From NCBI GenBank assembly GCA_033297075.1, contig MU858212.1, positions 1 to 64,000 of the forward strand: 64,000 nucleotides of DNA. The letters are read 5' to 3'. Below, in pieces: positions 25,231-36,380 of this stretch. Made by a program: the position numbers and the translations under genes. The notes under the pieces are model-generated. The model saw only the letters and a program-made list of their open reading frames with translations, did no database searches and was not told the origin of the DNA. How positions within the stretch are numbered: the stretch's first letter is position 1; every line of letters begins with the position of its first letter. Origin of the DNA: Rhypophila decipiens (lineage: Eukaryota; Ascomycota; Sordariomycetes; Sordariales; Naviculisporaceae).

Positions 25231-26129
25231 TCAGGCGCGGCCCGGCTTGGTCGCATTAGTCCCAATCCAACGGTCAATGCTCCGGTGTCCCACAGCCGAG
25301 TATCCTGGAACAAACATTTCGCCAAACGGCTGCATATAGGTGTCTGTTCACATCACGACCCGTTAGTTAGCACAAGTTCACCACAAGCGACCGAAGCGCG
25401 AAACCACGCAAGGCATAACTCACCATAAGTACTCTCCGGCTTATTCGTACAAAGCCAAATCTGAAAGTCGACAACAGACCCTTGCACCCTCTTGTCCGGA
25501 AATTCGTCCATCACTCGTCTCCTTTCCTCCTCGGTAATGCCATACTTCTCACCCCCCGAAAACTCAACTTCGTTTCCCCGATACGCAATCTCAACCTCGA
25601 GTTCTTTCCAAAGCGCATACTTGGCCTCGGAATGAAAAGCAATTGCATCCCAAACCATCTGGACTCTTCTTTCGTCCCACTTTTTTCCGTCCGGATGGGA
25701 GCGGATGAAGCGTCGGGCGGAGATGGCACCGTCGACTTCGAATCGTTTGTCTTTGGAGACGTGTGGCGAGTTTGGGCGGCGATCTGTGCCTAGGTCGTGG
25801 AGGATGGATGCCACGGCTAGGACTTCGAGGTCTGGATTGAGGGACTGGAGGGTCATGTTGTGCTGGACTATCAGCGTTGCCCAGAGCCAGGCGCGGTTGA
25901 CGTGGTTGTATGTTGAGGCGGCGACCTCGGAATGAGCATAGGATTGTGCGGCTCGGATGATTGGCGTGTCGGGGACACGGACGCCTGCCAAGATTCGGAC
26001 TGGGAACTTGGACGGGGGATGATTGTGTTTGCTGGCTGGGCCGATGGGGACCGGGGAGGCGAGGGCTTGAGGGATTACATAGTGGAGAAGGGTGACGAGG
26101 AGGAGGGTGAGATAGGAGATGGTAAACAT
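25231..26129 (-). CDS. Secreted HD-domain protein, cyanamide hydratase-like
   Basis: Two exons (26129-25424, 25343-25231) give 272 aa. The start MFTISYLTLLLVTLLHYVIPQ is a signal peptide ending near ALASP. The body has the HD metal-binding pattern: H76 in TYNHVNRAW, H111-D112 in SILHDLGTD, and a late Asp at about 221 in GSVVDFQIW. RFEVDGAISARRFI is typical of the Ddi2/Cah (urea/cyanamide hydratase-like) branch. The second exon ends in FGEMFVPGYSAVGHRSIDRW. Such proteins are usually cytosolic, so secretion is unusual. Hydrolysis or hydration of a small molecule is inferred from the family only. Confidence 0.8.
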
Positions 26130-26732
26130 TTTGAGTTCTTGATGTAAAGACAAGAGAGCAGGTAATATAGTTTGTTGATTCGATTTGGGCAGTCGTGAAT
26201 ATGGAAGTAAGACGACTCTCCTTGAGCACGAGTATGAACGTATCATGATGAAATGCGGTGATTCTTATACGTGAACGAGGCAAGGACAGCGCACCCAGAA
26301 GATGCCACGAGCGCCGACTCAGGTCGGAAGCTAATGTTGCCTGAGCAGGTTTGAGCATCAATATAGTTCGCATTCTGCGTGCTGCTTGCAGTGCTTGGTG
26401 ATGCTCCTCATCACGAGGCAGGCCTTACTACCACATAAAAGCAGCGACGGATATTCGAAATGCTCAAACATGCTCAAGTGCTCGATTGATGTCAAGACGC
26501 GTGCATGTCATCAAATCAGAAAACTGCCTCACATGGGGTTGAACCAATGTCCTCGACTCCTCGGCGACGGCTGGCAAATCGGGGATCGGTATCGCCGAGA
26601 TGATCCGCCTCCTAGTACCCGGATGTAAATTCTATGGTGACACAGATAGCTCGCATGTTACTGAACTATTAGAGGCATCTCAACAGACCGCCGTTTTATA
26701 CATGAAAAAAATTGTTTCAAAGAGATCAGTTA
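26130..26732. other. Promoter side of the HD gene
   Basis: About 600 nt upstream of the HD gene, up to the HET relic. No gene is supported. Confidence 0.45.
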
Positions 26733-26744
26733 CTACTATTCTGA

Positions 26745-27440
26745 TTGGCATGGTTTGAATGGACATTCAACCAGCAGATTGACTCAATGCCACCACATGG
26801 AGACATACAGTCGCTCTCCAACACATCCGGGCAAGGCTGCCACGTCTGTAGCTTGCTACTGGCATCAATCCGTCCCGACGTTGGAAATATTTGCTGCTAT
26901 TATGGGGGATGTATACGCCAATTCCTATATCACTCTTAATGCGACCACATCACGTAACTGAACAGGAGGCTCTTTTCATCGGAGAATCCCCTGGCCGTGT
27001 AAGGTGACCGCCAGCTGGAGTTGCTTTAATCTCGGCGACTACGTTGTCGGGTATCCCCGTTTGGTTCGTGATCAAGACAAGAAGCCTTTTGCGGACCCGA
27101 AACCCAGTTGAGAATCAGCCTCGCAACCAGGACCTGTACATTGCACCTACATGGTCCTGGGCGTCATTGAACGGCCCTGTTTGGCCACAATACGCCGAAT
27201 CGCCTCATTTTCGATTCACCTTGATCGCCACGGTCCCTGATGTGAGGCTTTTATCGAAAACAGACTCACCTCCACCACGAGGGGATGGGGACATGACGCT
27301 TCAACTGGGCAACTTTTCAACCCCGAGCATACCAGCTGATAGAGAAGAGGCGTTGCAGTGCATATTAACCCATCCGAAGAGCCCCATCCATGGGTGGGCT
27401 GGATTCTGCCGCACCAAGTGCCGGACGTTGCAGTAGACAC
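26745..27440 (+). pseudogene. HET-domain gene relic
   Basis: Fragments of a heterokaryon-incompatibility (HET) protein lie in order but in different frames. GQGCHVCSLLLASIRPD is near 26830. Near 26884-26961 is EIFAAIMGDVYANSYITLNATTS, the usual end of a HET domain. DLYIAPTWSWASLNGPVW is near 27140, and HPWVGWILPHQVPDVAVD near 27385-27430. The central motifs (the YATLSYCWG and RxWxxQE blocks) are missing, and stop codons separate the pieces. The gene appears to have lost internal segments and its frame. It cannot encode a HET protein as it stands. Confidence 0.6.
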
Positions 27441-27704
27441 AAACAGCCGTGATTGCTGGCCCCCGCATAATTCAAAGGAAACTTTGGATGTTAATATATA
27501 CCACCCGGTTGTTGAGTCCAGTCGCTCTATCGGATCAAGCCGAGAATTCCAATTTATTCTCCGGCTCCCCCACCGGGAAGTCTCAAAGCGCCTCGTCTTT
27601 ATAACTGCCCGGTTACCTTTCCACAAAGGACTTGCATCGATTCAATTGCGTGCACAGTCAGTTCATCCATCACTCTGTAGTTAGATACCAACCTTCAACA
27701 CAAA

Positions 27705-28393
27705 ATGTATATCCGAACCACCCTCCTCCCAACTATCCTCCCCCTCCTCCTCCTCAACCCCGTCGTCTCCCATCCGACCCCCTCCCCTCAGGCGCCTGGA
27801 AACCCGCTCGGCCTCCAATGTCCAAACGGCCCCACCTGCCAAAGAATGATGACAATGAGTTGCGCAAACGGCAATCTCTACTGCTCGTTGGGAAACATGG
27901 TTAATATCCCAGTCGGCAAGTGCAGCGAGTGCGCGGGCTCCATCTGCGCCAAGGGTTCGGACGCGTATCCGGGGGATAGCACTCCCAAGTCAACAAGGCC
28001 GAGGGAAGTGGAGGGGGTTTCGGAGCTTGTGGAAAGGCAAACCTTTGGGTCAGGTTGCATGGCGCAGCATGAGTGCGCGTGCGTGGCGTTTGACGGAAAG
28101 GGGTATTATACTACGGGCAAGGGGAGTCAGTGCCCTGCTATGGAGGGTGCGCAAGAGTACTGTGCCGAGGAGACGGGGTTCACGGTAGGTGCTTGATTAC
28201 CCTGATGGCCATGATGAGCTGTGACATGGTGTCTCTACCGTGACATGTTTAATTTGAGATAAAATGGCTAACTGAGGTCATTCATGGATTGCAGTGCATC
28301 TTCGGGTGCAGGAGTCCGCTTCTGAGCCAATTTACGAATGCGAAATGTCACGCGCTGTTTCCGGGGACGAGGGCTGTGTGCAGGTCGCTCTGA
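27705..28393 (+). CDS. Small secreted cysteine-rich protein
   Basis: Two exons (27705-28184, 28295-28393) join in phase 0 to 192 aa. The intron has a GTAGGT donor and a GCTAACTG branch site. A leucine-rich signal peptide (MYIRTTLLPTILPLLLLNPVVS) is followed by a Pro-rich segment and many cysteines: LQCPNGPTCQ, MSCANGNLYCS, GKCSECAGSIC, GCMAQHECAC, QCPA, YCAEE, then CIFGC, AKCH and VCRS in exon 2. The family is unknown; size and cysteine density fit an effector-like or cell-wall-associated secreted protein. Confidence 0.75.
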
Positions 28394-28545
28394 GACTTAC
28401 TCTGAGGGGTGAGGCTTGGGGGACTTTCGACAAGGACCTACAGAGAAGATGTTGAGCCCATTCCGGAAATCAAGACCCATATGATCTTATTTGTAATAAA
28501 CAATGGATAACGATAAAAATCCTGTCCTCGAACTCTTGATGCCCC

Positions 28546-29432
28546 TTATGCAGCCATCTCGTGCCTCGGTGCCCCTGTCGCTGCTGTTGAAGACGCAAGC
28601 TCGGCTGGACGATTCTCCGTGTCCAATTCCAGTGCTGGGTTGTGTCCAGAGTCCAAAGGCATGTACAAATTAGAGGCAGAATTCTTATCATCCGAGCGCT
28701 CCTGTCCCATCTCGCCGCCATCGGCACCACCATCTTTAATGTTTGGCCGAGAAAGCCTCCTGGATCGTTTTCGCCGCCACCAAAAGAAAGCACCGCCCGA
28801 TAATACCAGTGCGCCGACCGCGGCACCGACGCCGATTCCGGCAGACGCCCCTGTGCTAAGAGATCCCGATCCCGTGTTTGTCTGCGCTGTATCCGAGGAA
28901 TCATTCCCGCTCCCGGTCTGCGTCGGTTTTGTCCCTCCGGTACCTGACGGCGTGATGCTCGACGTCACGTCCGGTCCGAACACGCGACTCCCTGATCTGC
29001 GCTCCTGTCCGATGATTGTGAATGACTTGCTGTTTGCGCCAAACCCGGGGTCCGTTCCCGGTCGGAGGTTAAACCAGCAGGGTGTGGCCGATGTGAAGTT
29101 TAGAACGACGGGCACAGTCGAGTTGTAGCTCGGGGCTCGTTGCAGGGACACTGTACTCATATTCAACATCCAATGTCTCCTGTCGCAAATTCTGAGCGTG
29201 AAGTTTGAAACGTACCTTGACGATCCCCACCGTCGCAAAATGTGTAGAGATTCGGTGTCGGGAATGGGCTCGTGTAGGTCACGTTTACCGTATCCATGAG
29301 GTTGTAGATTTGATCTGCTGTTGGGTAGATGAAGACGACGCCGTGGTCCGGGTCGTCTTCCTGGCCGGCTACTCCCCTTGTTGTGAGCGACGCCACGATT
29401 GCGAGACATCTCGTCACGTGCCGCGCCTTCAT
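28546..29432 (-). CDS. Single-pass membrane protein with Ser/Thr-rich stalk
   Basis: Two exons (29432-29216, 29150-28546) give 273 aa. A signal peptide (MKARHVTRCLAIVASLTT..VAG) is followed by an Ig-like extracellular part (VVFIYPTADQIYNLMDTVNVTY..CWFNLRPGTDPG). A Thr/Ser/Gly stalk (TPSGTGGTKPTQTGSGNDSS) comes next. One helix (ASAGIGVGAAVGALVLSGGAFFWW) is followed by a basic stop-transfer (RRKRSRR) and an acidic cytosolic tail. This layout is common in fungal surface glycoproteins and cell-wall sensors. The N-terminal domain resembles those of many uncharacterised fungal proteins of the same layout. Ligand unknown. Confidence 0.75.
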
Positions 29433-30306
29433 GTTGGAATCTTTTTCGTCACCCTTTTAATGGCAATCCCTTGGGTATGCGATGAACTGATCACAAATGG
29501 TAGGCCTGCAAAAGCCGCCAAGGAGCTACAAATTCGGGTGAGATGCAGAAAGAAAATCGAGTGAAGTCGAAAGGACAAAACTGGTGCGGGAGGAGGAAAT
29601 TGCATATAAGCAAAGGAAAAAGCACAAGTACCAGAGTATGTTACTTGATCCATCCCGACGCTGCAATGTTCGACGTTATTTCCAGGTCGGGTAGTCAGGT
29701 AGTACAACCGGGATGGCAGTGGCCCGGGGCGTGAGTACATGCCACGGGCCTGCAGGAGCAGGGCTGGTCTGCTAGCCGGAAACTAATTTTGACCATCTTG
29801 AGGGCGACAAGATAGGCGGGCGAAAGTCCGCGCCTCGCACTCGATGGCTCAGTGAGCTTGGCGTGGGTCGGAAGGATCATGTCCGGACCTTTTGTTCGGG
29901 CTGAGCTTTAAGAAGCAGAAGCTGCAGTGGACGTGGGCTGGTTTCGAAATGACATGCTGTCAGCTTTTTTGTGTTACCATACTCGTCTATGGCGGCAATC
30001 CTTGAAGCCTGAGGCAGCAACTGCGCGCTTAACAAATAGATGTGTTCTGGAAAGCTTATGCTGATGCTATTCTTTGCACCCCATCGCCACACTCACTGGT
30101 ATATATGGGATGGGCCCAACCACGTTAACTAAAATGACATCTGAGTTTATTTGCTCCATCGTGGCTCCATCGTGAAATGCCCCTGTTGTAAGAAGAAAGA
30201 TACCGTGAAGCCAAGCGGAATGCAACGACATCTGACGTACAAAAGATTCGGGGATTCAAAACACAACAACAAAACAGCATGGGAAAATTCTCTTTCCAGG
30301 CCACCC
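29433..30306. other. Intergenic, no gene seen
   Basis: About 870 nt upstream of the minus-strand membrane protein and downstream of the next minus-strand gene. No coding signal recognised. Confidence 0.5.
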
Positions 30307-30893
30307 TCAGCAGTTATAATAGAGATAAAAGCTCCGAGCAGCAGAGGGCAAGGTCGTGCATCCCTCCAAGTCCCAATCCCAAATACCTGCACGAGCAAGC
30401 CTACTACCACCGCAATTCGAGCTCGCGTAGAGATTAGCAGAGGGGTTGAGGATTGTCGTGGTTCGTTGGACCAGCTTGATGCTCCAGATGTCCGTACCAG
30501 AGGACCAGCAGGTGCCGCCACATCCAAAGTTTGAGACGCTGCCGATGTTGGTCCCTAGGCAGGAAGTACCGCTGTAGACTGTCGCGGTGCGCCAACCGCC
30601 GCGGGCTTGGAGTTGTTTGAGGGCCGTTTCGTTGAGGGGGGTGAGTTGTGGAATGACTGTACTCTCTGGGTGGCATCCTGGGCCTCGATCGGGGCGACGA
30701 TAGGGGCTGCGAATATCATTGATTGTCAGTTCCGACTCAAGCCAACAACTGGAGGAAAAATTCTAGGGTCATCGTGGGGGATGGGTACGGAGTCTAGTCA
30801 GTGGGGACGGAGAGAAGAGGTGCGCATACAACCAAACACAACAGCCGCGAAGATTGACAAGCAAGTCAGCATGGGGTGGAGCTTCAGCTGCAT
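30307..30893 (-). CDS. Small secreted cysteine-rich protein, model uncertain
   Basis: Exon 1 starts at 30893 with a signal peptide (MQLKLHPMLTCLSIFAAVV). Exon 2 begins at 30706 after ATATTCGCAG. Its body reads LQARGGWRTATVYSGTSC, SVSNFGCGGTCW, IWSIKLVQ, NCGGSRLARAG, WDLEGC and ARSFYLYYNC before the stop at 30307. Six cysteines are seen, as in many effector-like proteins. The donor is unclear: the natural ones near 30829-30832 read out of frame with the body, giving APIVAPIEAQDATQ before meeting a stop. A weaker donor at 30837 keeps the frame. Either that weak donor is used, or one base has been lost or gained between about 30660 and 30706. Confidence 0.5.
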
Positions 30894-31756
30894 CTTGGTT
30901 TTCGTGCGTATTGCTGTGATTGAATAGGAATATGACAAGAGGGGTGATACTAGTCGACGATTTTCATCGCCCCTGCCGAGGAGACCAGAAGTTCATCACC
31001 ATACTTATATGGATTCAGGCGCCTCTCCTTCTCAGAGCGCCTTGTGTCGATTTACCGTTATACGAAACCTTTGCGTTGTAGAAAGCAGTAGCGTTCAGCA
31101 AGGCGTGCCCTGCTACACTGACATATACACTCTCTACATTAGCTCTCACTCGACCAGCTTTGATCGTGCATCGTGCGAATTGGTCGTCTTCGTAAGCATG
31201 CAATCCTTCGAGCCGATGTCCTTTGTATCCAATCCATTCATGTGTCTGCCGATACATATGCACGGTTCTGGATATCTTGGAATAAGACGCTCCGATACTT
31301 GAGAAACATAATGCCCCGACAGGTAACACAAAACAAGCCCTTGCAGATTCATATTAGACTCTATACGGATTACGCATGAGGATGGCCTAAACCGACACCA
31401 GATCAAGCAAGAAGTCAAACTGGTGCCCTGTGTCTGGCAACACCTGGACGTCAGGGTGTGACTAAAAGAACGTAAACCCATGTTGTTGGTTTGACATTAG
31501 CTAAAGTCCCCCCTTTCTTTGGAATCTTTGTCGCCGGATGATGGTCCGAATAGAGGCTACTGCTGGATTGTCCTAATGGCTGACACCATGGGTGGTTGAT
31601 AACATACTATGACACGAAAATGCGGGCTGGAATAAAGAGCTCAGTTGTTGTCAAGGTTGCAATGGCCAGGCTGGAGGGTAAGTGGTTCTTTTCGCAAATC
31701 TTTCTTTGTTGCTACTTCTTGTCACTCGCTCAACATGTACCTGCACGTAGTTAGGT
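30894..31756. other. Intergenic, no gene seen
   Basis: About 860 nt between the small secreted gene and the WD40 relic. Only short open frames without motifs. Confidence 0.45.
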
Positions 31757-32093
31757 TTCATTCGACAGCTGGACTCAGGAGGCAGTGGAGATTTTGCATT
31801 TCAAGAATGGGATTTACTGTCTGCCTGTCAAGCTGCACTGCAGATCTATTGCTCGGCCCCCCTCTTCAGTGCAAACGGTTCACTCGTCCGGGAGCACTTT
31901 GGATATTGAACCGGCTTGAATCACACGTAAACCAGAGGTTGGTGATTCTTGGAGTGCGGAAATATTCGTTCTTGAAGGTCATATAGCAGACATGTGCTGC
32001 ATTGATAGCAACCACAAAGGAGAGGTTTTGGCTTCAGGGGCGCTCGGTGGAACAATAAGGCTCTGGGACCTGCGGACTAATTACCGAGGTGAC
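31757..32093 (+). pseudogene. NACHT-WD40 (HET-E/NWD-type) gene relic
   Basis: The segment 31757-31909 reads FIRQLDSGGSG..ACQAALQIYCSAPLFSANGSLVREHFGY and then a stop. This resembles the linker that precedes the WD40 array in fungal NACHT-WD40 proteins (pattern: ALQxYxSxLxFxPxxSxVRxxF). About 90 nt further on, 31998-32093 encodes GEVLASGALGGTIRLWDLRT, a standard WD40 blade. The NACHT domain and the rest of the propeller are missing. I read it as a small fragment left by deletion of an NLR-like gene. Confidence 0.6.
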
Positions 32094-32804
32094 GTCATTC
32101 GAGAGACCGACAACACCGCCGAGATTCCAGCTGAGGCCCCCTTGGGAGAACTCGGAGATGGATGATATTTCAACGGCCATGAATGGTGTAAGAGTTCCAC
32201 CAGACGGTGAGAGGTTGGCATACTAGTCAGGATACCTGGGGCTGCTGGGCGCGAGTAATATATCTACTGCGCTACTGTGGAAGTCACCTTCTCCTTTGGC
32301 TTATCCGGTCTTCGACACCCCAAAGATTTGTCATTACGGAACGCCACAGACCATCCTGCCTTGGTCCACTTGCGATACTGGAAAGAGAGAACGAGAACAC
32401 GACACACAAGGGCCGGTCCCAGACTCCCAACTTGGAGGATAGCTTGGCAGTTGGTTGTACAAACCCTCATTCAACTCGGTCTAGGCCTCAGCCCCAGCCA
32501 CAATCACACGCCACCCGAATGTTCACATCTGAGCTGGTCAACATCTTATCTATCCTTTGATATCTTGAGGGGGTCGTATGATTGACTTAGGCGCAAGTAT
32601 TTGCTTGGCGGGCGGCCGTCCTTTCCATATTAAGTCGCTCACCACCCCCCAGAGCCTGGCTTCGTCAACCTTTAAAACTGTTTTCTTTTTCATCAGGGAA
32701 CCCACAGCAAAGCATTCGATTATTTCCGTCTCGATTCAGTGCATCACGCCTGTACCCTCGCCGATTTTTCAAGGCCATCATTTAGTCCGGTTGTCTTCGC
32801 CATC
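32094..32804. other. Intergenic, promoter of next gene
   Basis: About 710 nt with no gene I can support. The last part is pyrimidine-rich, as is common just upstream of fungal starts. Confidence 0.4.
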
Positions 32805-33594
32805 ATGTCCGCCCCAGCCAGCCCTCAGCCTTCTCAAATCTCAATTGGCGATCGCCGAGATGCCGCGAGACTAGCAGAGCTGAATGACGAACTCAGCAGG
32901 ACCATAAGGGAGCTGGTTCTACTTCACACAGGTCGAAGCAACGTACTGTCACTCCGTTGGCTTACCTATCTCTTATCTCATATTCGTACTAACAACCGTC
33001 GTTATCGGCGTCCCTTGCAGGAAGATAACTCTTCGTCTGAGCATCAGGATTGGATCACATGGATAAAAACCGCCCCCAGTCGTTTCTGGCACTTCCTTCG
33101 CAAAAGCCGCACCGCCATCAGCGAGCTCTCCATCATCGTCCTCACCATTGTCTCGGTCGTGTACGCCGGGTTGGCTATTAACCTGGCCAGAGATGCAATC
33201 GACAAAGGCCAGTCGTGGTCCAAGACGAGCTACGAGAACGCGCTGTTTAGCACGTGGTCGGCTGTGCAGTCTGCTTGTAAAGAGAACCCGGTATGTGCTT
33301 TCTCTTTTGCCCATCTTCTCACCTGCCGGTATATGTCAGGTCACTGCGCGACAGTGCATGACAGTACGAACACAACGAACAAGGCTGACGAGTTAATGGT
33401 GAGAGCAGGCGGTATTCCCAGTGAACGAGAACATGTTCAAGGATTGGTCAAAGAGAACGGGTGTCAAGTGCACCACCAAGGAGAGATGTGTGTGCGAGGT
33501 GCTGGACCCATCCGCCTATGTCGGGGATCAGATCCTGAGTGTGTATTATCCGTTTCTGAACAACTGCAGCCCCAGTTCGTGCGGTCGCCTATGA
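32805..33594 (+). CDS. Single-pass membrane protein with Cys-rich C-terminus
   Basis: Three exons (32805-32942, 33021-33290, 33409-33594) join in phase 0 to 197 aa. The TACTAAC branch site before 33020 supports the first intron, which is itself open in frame. The N-terminus is soluble, with a possible short coiled coil (AARLAELNDELSRTIREL). One membrane helix (ELSIIVLTIVSVVYAGLAINLA) follows, then a domain with TWSAVQSACKENP, VKCTTKERCVCEV and NNCSPSSCGRL. No signal peptide is seen, so the Cys-rich end may face the lumen or outside. The family is not recognised. Confidence 0.65.
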
Positions 33595-33943
33595 ATTGAG
33601 GTTGAGTTGGATAGGAAGTGGTTGATGTGACCAGAAATTAGATCAGGTTTCACCCGTACAAAGGGCCAGGCCGAATAATCTCTATGCTCAAATTCTGTTG
33701 GTGGGCAGCTCGGACTCGGAACCTGTCCCGGTAGATCAAGTGTCACATTTACTTTGCCGGGAAATAAAAATAGGAATGCAGGGTAGCTTTGGAAGGATTT
33801 ATCCATACCGAGTCTAGACCGGCTATCTGGCCCGCTTTGGTTGTTTATAAAGAAAGTCTAGAAAGCATTGCGGAGGTCATGATCAAGACAGAGTGACAAT
33901 GTGAAGTATTGTCAACTCTTTGTTGGAGTGAAAGCAAAAAGCC
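33595..33943. other. Intergenic spacer
   Basis: About 350 nt between two plus-strand genes, with nothing recognisable. Confidence 0.5.
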
Positions 33944-35924
33944 ATGGCTTCTGTTCCAAAGTTACAGTTGCCAACTATGTTGATACAAGTGCTCCTCGTC
34001 TTCTCACTTGCCGTACATGCCGCAGTCGCAATCACAAGTATCAACTGCACCGAGACCTCGTTCCGAGCCCCCGCGTGGGCAGTCGACAATGTGCACTACA
34101 GCTCCCGTGTCCGGATCGGGTCATTTCGACTCACCAACACCGCAATCAGCTATTCCAGCATCATAAGCTGTGAGTCCGGGAGATGTACCCCGGGCGCAAA
34201 CGGTGATGGAGACGAGAAGGTAGACACCCGAGCCACCGCCGCCCTAAATGGAGGATCGCTCGTCATTACCCTCAACCAAACCTGGACATGCAACGACAAG
34301 AGATGGAACGATGAGCCCGTCAGGTAAACAACATTCAGCAAATCCGTACTTCATTCATCTAATCTCACCCCGGCAACGTGTTAGGTTAAACTTCACCGCA
34401 AACGGGACCGCTGCCATCCCAGTGAAATGCGATGATAACGGGGCATGCGCCGCCGTCGAGCGTCTATCGCTCGTACGGGCTTCTCTTGTCTCCCCGATGG
34501 CAGGGACTCCACGATATCTCGACCCCGTGGCGGGAAAATCAGCCCGAAACTGCCGCTCACCACCTTTGGGGACGTGGGAAGTCAGCAAGGTCAAGTGGTA
34601 TGACAGACAAAGGTTTTGCCTTAATCTTGCGGGACCATCGCCAATCTCGTGTATCCCCAACGGGGTCGGTTTGGAACTTGAACTCTTCAACCGCGTTCTG
34701 AACACAACGACCGGGTGTTATGGAATGATGTCATACCAACTGGTCCCGAACTCGGAAATGAAGCCTATCCACTGCGAAGGGAATATCGCGGGGAGAGAGT
34801 ATTACTCGGGAACAGACGTCATCCTACTGCGGACTGGAAATGATTCACTGTCCATGGGCACTGTCCAGGTCAACCAGACGTGGCATTGCGACGACGATGG
34901 GCCAGATAGGCCGTAAGTCTTTTAGTCTCAAGTCTGATGCTGTCTTTTCAGCCAGGTCTTTCTTCTTTCTTCTTCTTTCTTGTCCAAGTCCCGAACCCTC
35001 AGCTCAACCTTTTTCATACAACAGTTCCAAAGTTACAGCCCGTAGCGCCTCGATCTCTATCCCACTCGTCTGCACCTACCAAAGCGGCATCATAGACATC
35101 TTCGGACAGACCTATCCCTGGCACGAGACGACATGCAACGGAAACAGCAGCGCCTCGCAGGCCCCTGAATCCGTCTCGGCCGTCTCGCTACCCCCTTACG
35201 CGCTCGAAGAACCCTACCACGACGCATTTGGCGCGTACACCGGCATGTGTCTCCTCCGCCACCTGCGCACGACGGGCTGGGCTACGGATCTGATGAGCAT
35301 GATGCTCAACTTTACCGCGGGTCCGCCAAAAGTAGCGCTGGTAGGCTTCTTTGCCGGCGGCCATGATCTACACGCGGGTGGGTACTACACCGGTGATGAT
35401 GGTAATCGAGCGCCTGTGCCGTTGATCGCGGGGACGAATTACACGGACGGGACGGTGTGGGTAGGCTGTTATCCGAACACGACTGTGGATAAGCCTTGCC
35501 GGTTCAAATTCGATTCGAAGACGGGTCTGTTTACGTTGAGGCGGTATACTCAATGCAATGACATTGACCGAAAACACCCGTACGTCTTTTCTTTTTACAC
35601 TTGTGTTCATGTTTCCACAGGATTCATGTCCAGTTGTGGGCTGACTGAGAATGGGATTTATCGAAAACTAGATATCTCATTACCGCCACGGCGAGCTTCA
35701 CCGTCCCACCCATGGACTGCTCGTGGAATAACTACTACCCCGAGTCGCAGAAGGCGTTTATGACTAGGTGTTGGTGGCAGGCGGACCCGAGGATCACATA
35801 TACGATGAAGATCGCATCGTTAGGTGATATTGTCTGGGAGCCGATGCCAGCCACTGGATTTAGTCCCAATCTCTGGGACGGTCGGCCGGCCAGCGCCTTT
35901 CCGTGGCTTGAGCCTGCGAAGTAA
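33944..35924 (+). CDS. Secreted protein built of three duplicated units
   Basis: Four exons (33944-34323, 34385-34912, 35025-35579, 35672-35924) give 571 aa with a signal peptide (MASVPKLQLPTMLIQVLLVFSLAVHAAVA). Three related segments share a pattern of aromatic, Cys-x-Asp, Asp-x-Pro, beta strand, Ile-Pro-x-x-Cys. They are LNQTWTCNDKRWNDEP..AIPVKC, VNQTWHCDDDGPDRP..SIPLVC and LRRYTQCNDIDRKHP..TVPPMDC. All three introns are phase 2 and cut the units at the equivalent place, interrupting codons 127, 303 and 488. That implies duplication of an intron-bearing unit. Many N-glycosylation sites are present. No enzyme motif is seen; an extracellular or wall-associated role is likely. Confidence 0.75.
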
Positions 35925-36380
35925 TAAGCCTTATGCAATGTGAAATTGAAGGTAAAGTGTGTAATATCGTTTCGAGGAAGATTTTCCCCCGATTCTGGCC
36001 GCCTCCAAGGCCTTCGCCTATTTAAATCTCATGGCATAGGCATGTATCTATCCCAATGCTAATGCAATCCACCTACGAGGTCTGAAATACTTGTCAAGAT
36101 GGTTCTCCAATCCACCGTCTTCGCAAATAACGACTCTTGTTTTTAATAAGGTTTCTCCAGAAAGGTAATGCACTTTTCTCGACTCCCTATAATTACCGAA
36201 CAAGCGGTAGGTATCGCGACCTGAATATCAACAAAGCACACCTTAGGAGCAGGAGCAGAATTATCACCGCGACCATCTTTACATGTAGCCGACGTTAAAC
36301 ACCAGCTAGCTATGGAAATAAAGAGAGGTTCCCAATACTGAACCAAGGAAAAGAAAGAATACCTAATGTAATATATCATC
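35925..36380. other. Convergent intergenic spacer
   Basis: About 456 nt between two converging secreted-protein genes. No gene or repeat is recognised. Confidence 0.5.

Noticed and set aside
28619..29128. 169-codon plus-strand frame opposite the mucin-like membrane protein
   Set aside because: It mirrors the repetitive Ser/Thr stalk of the real gene; a shadow frame.
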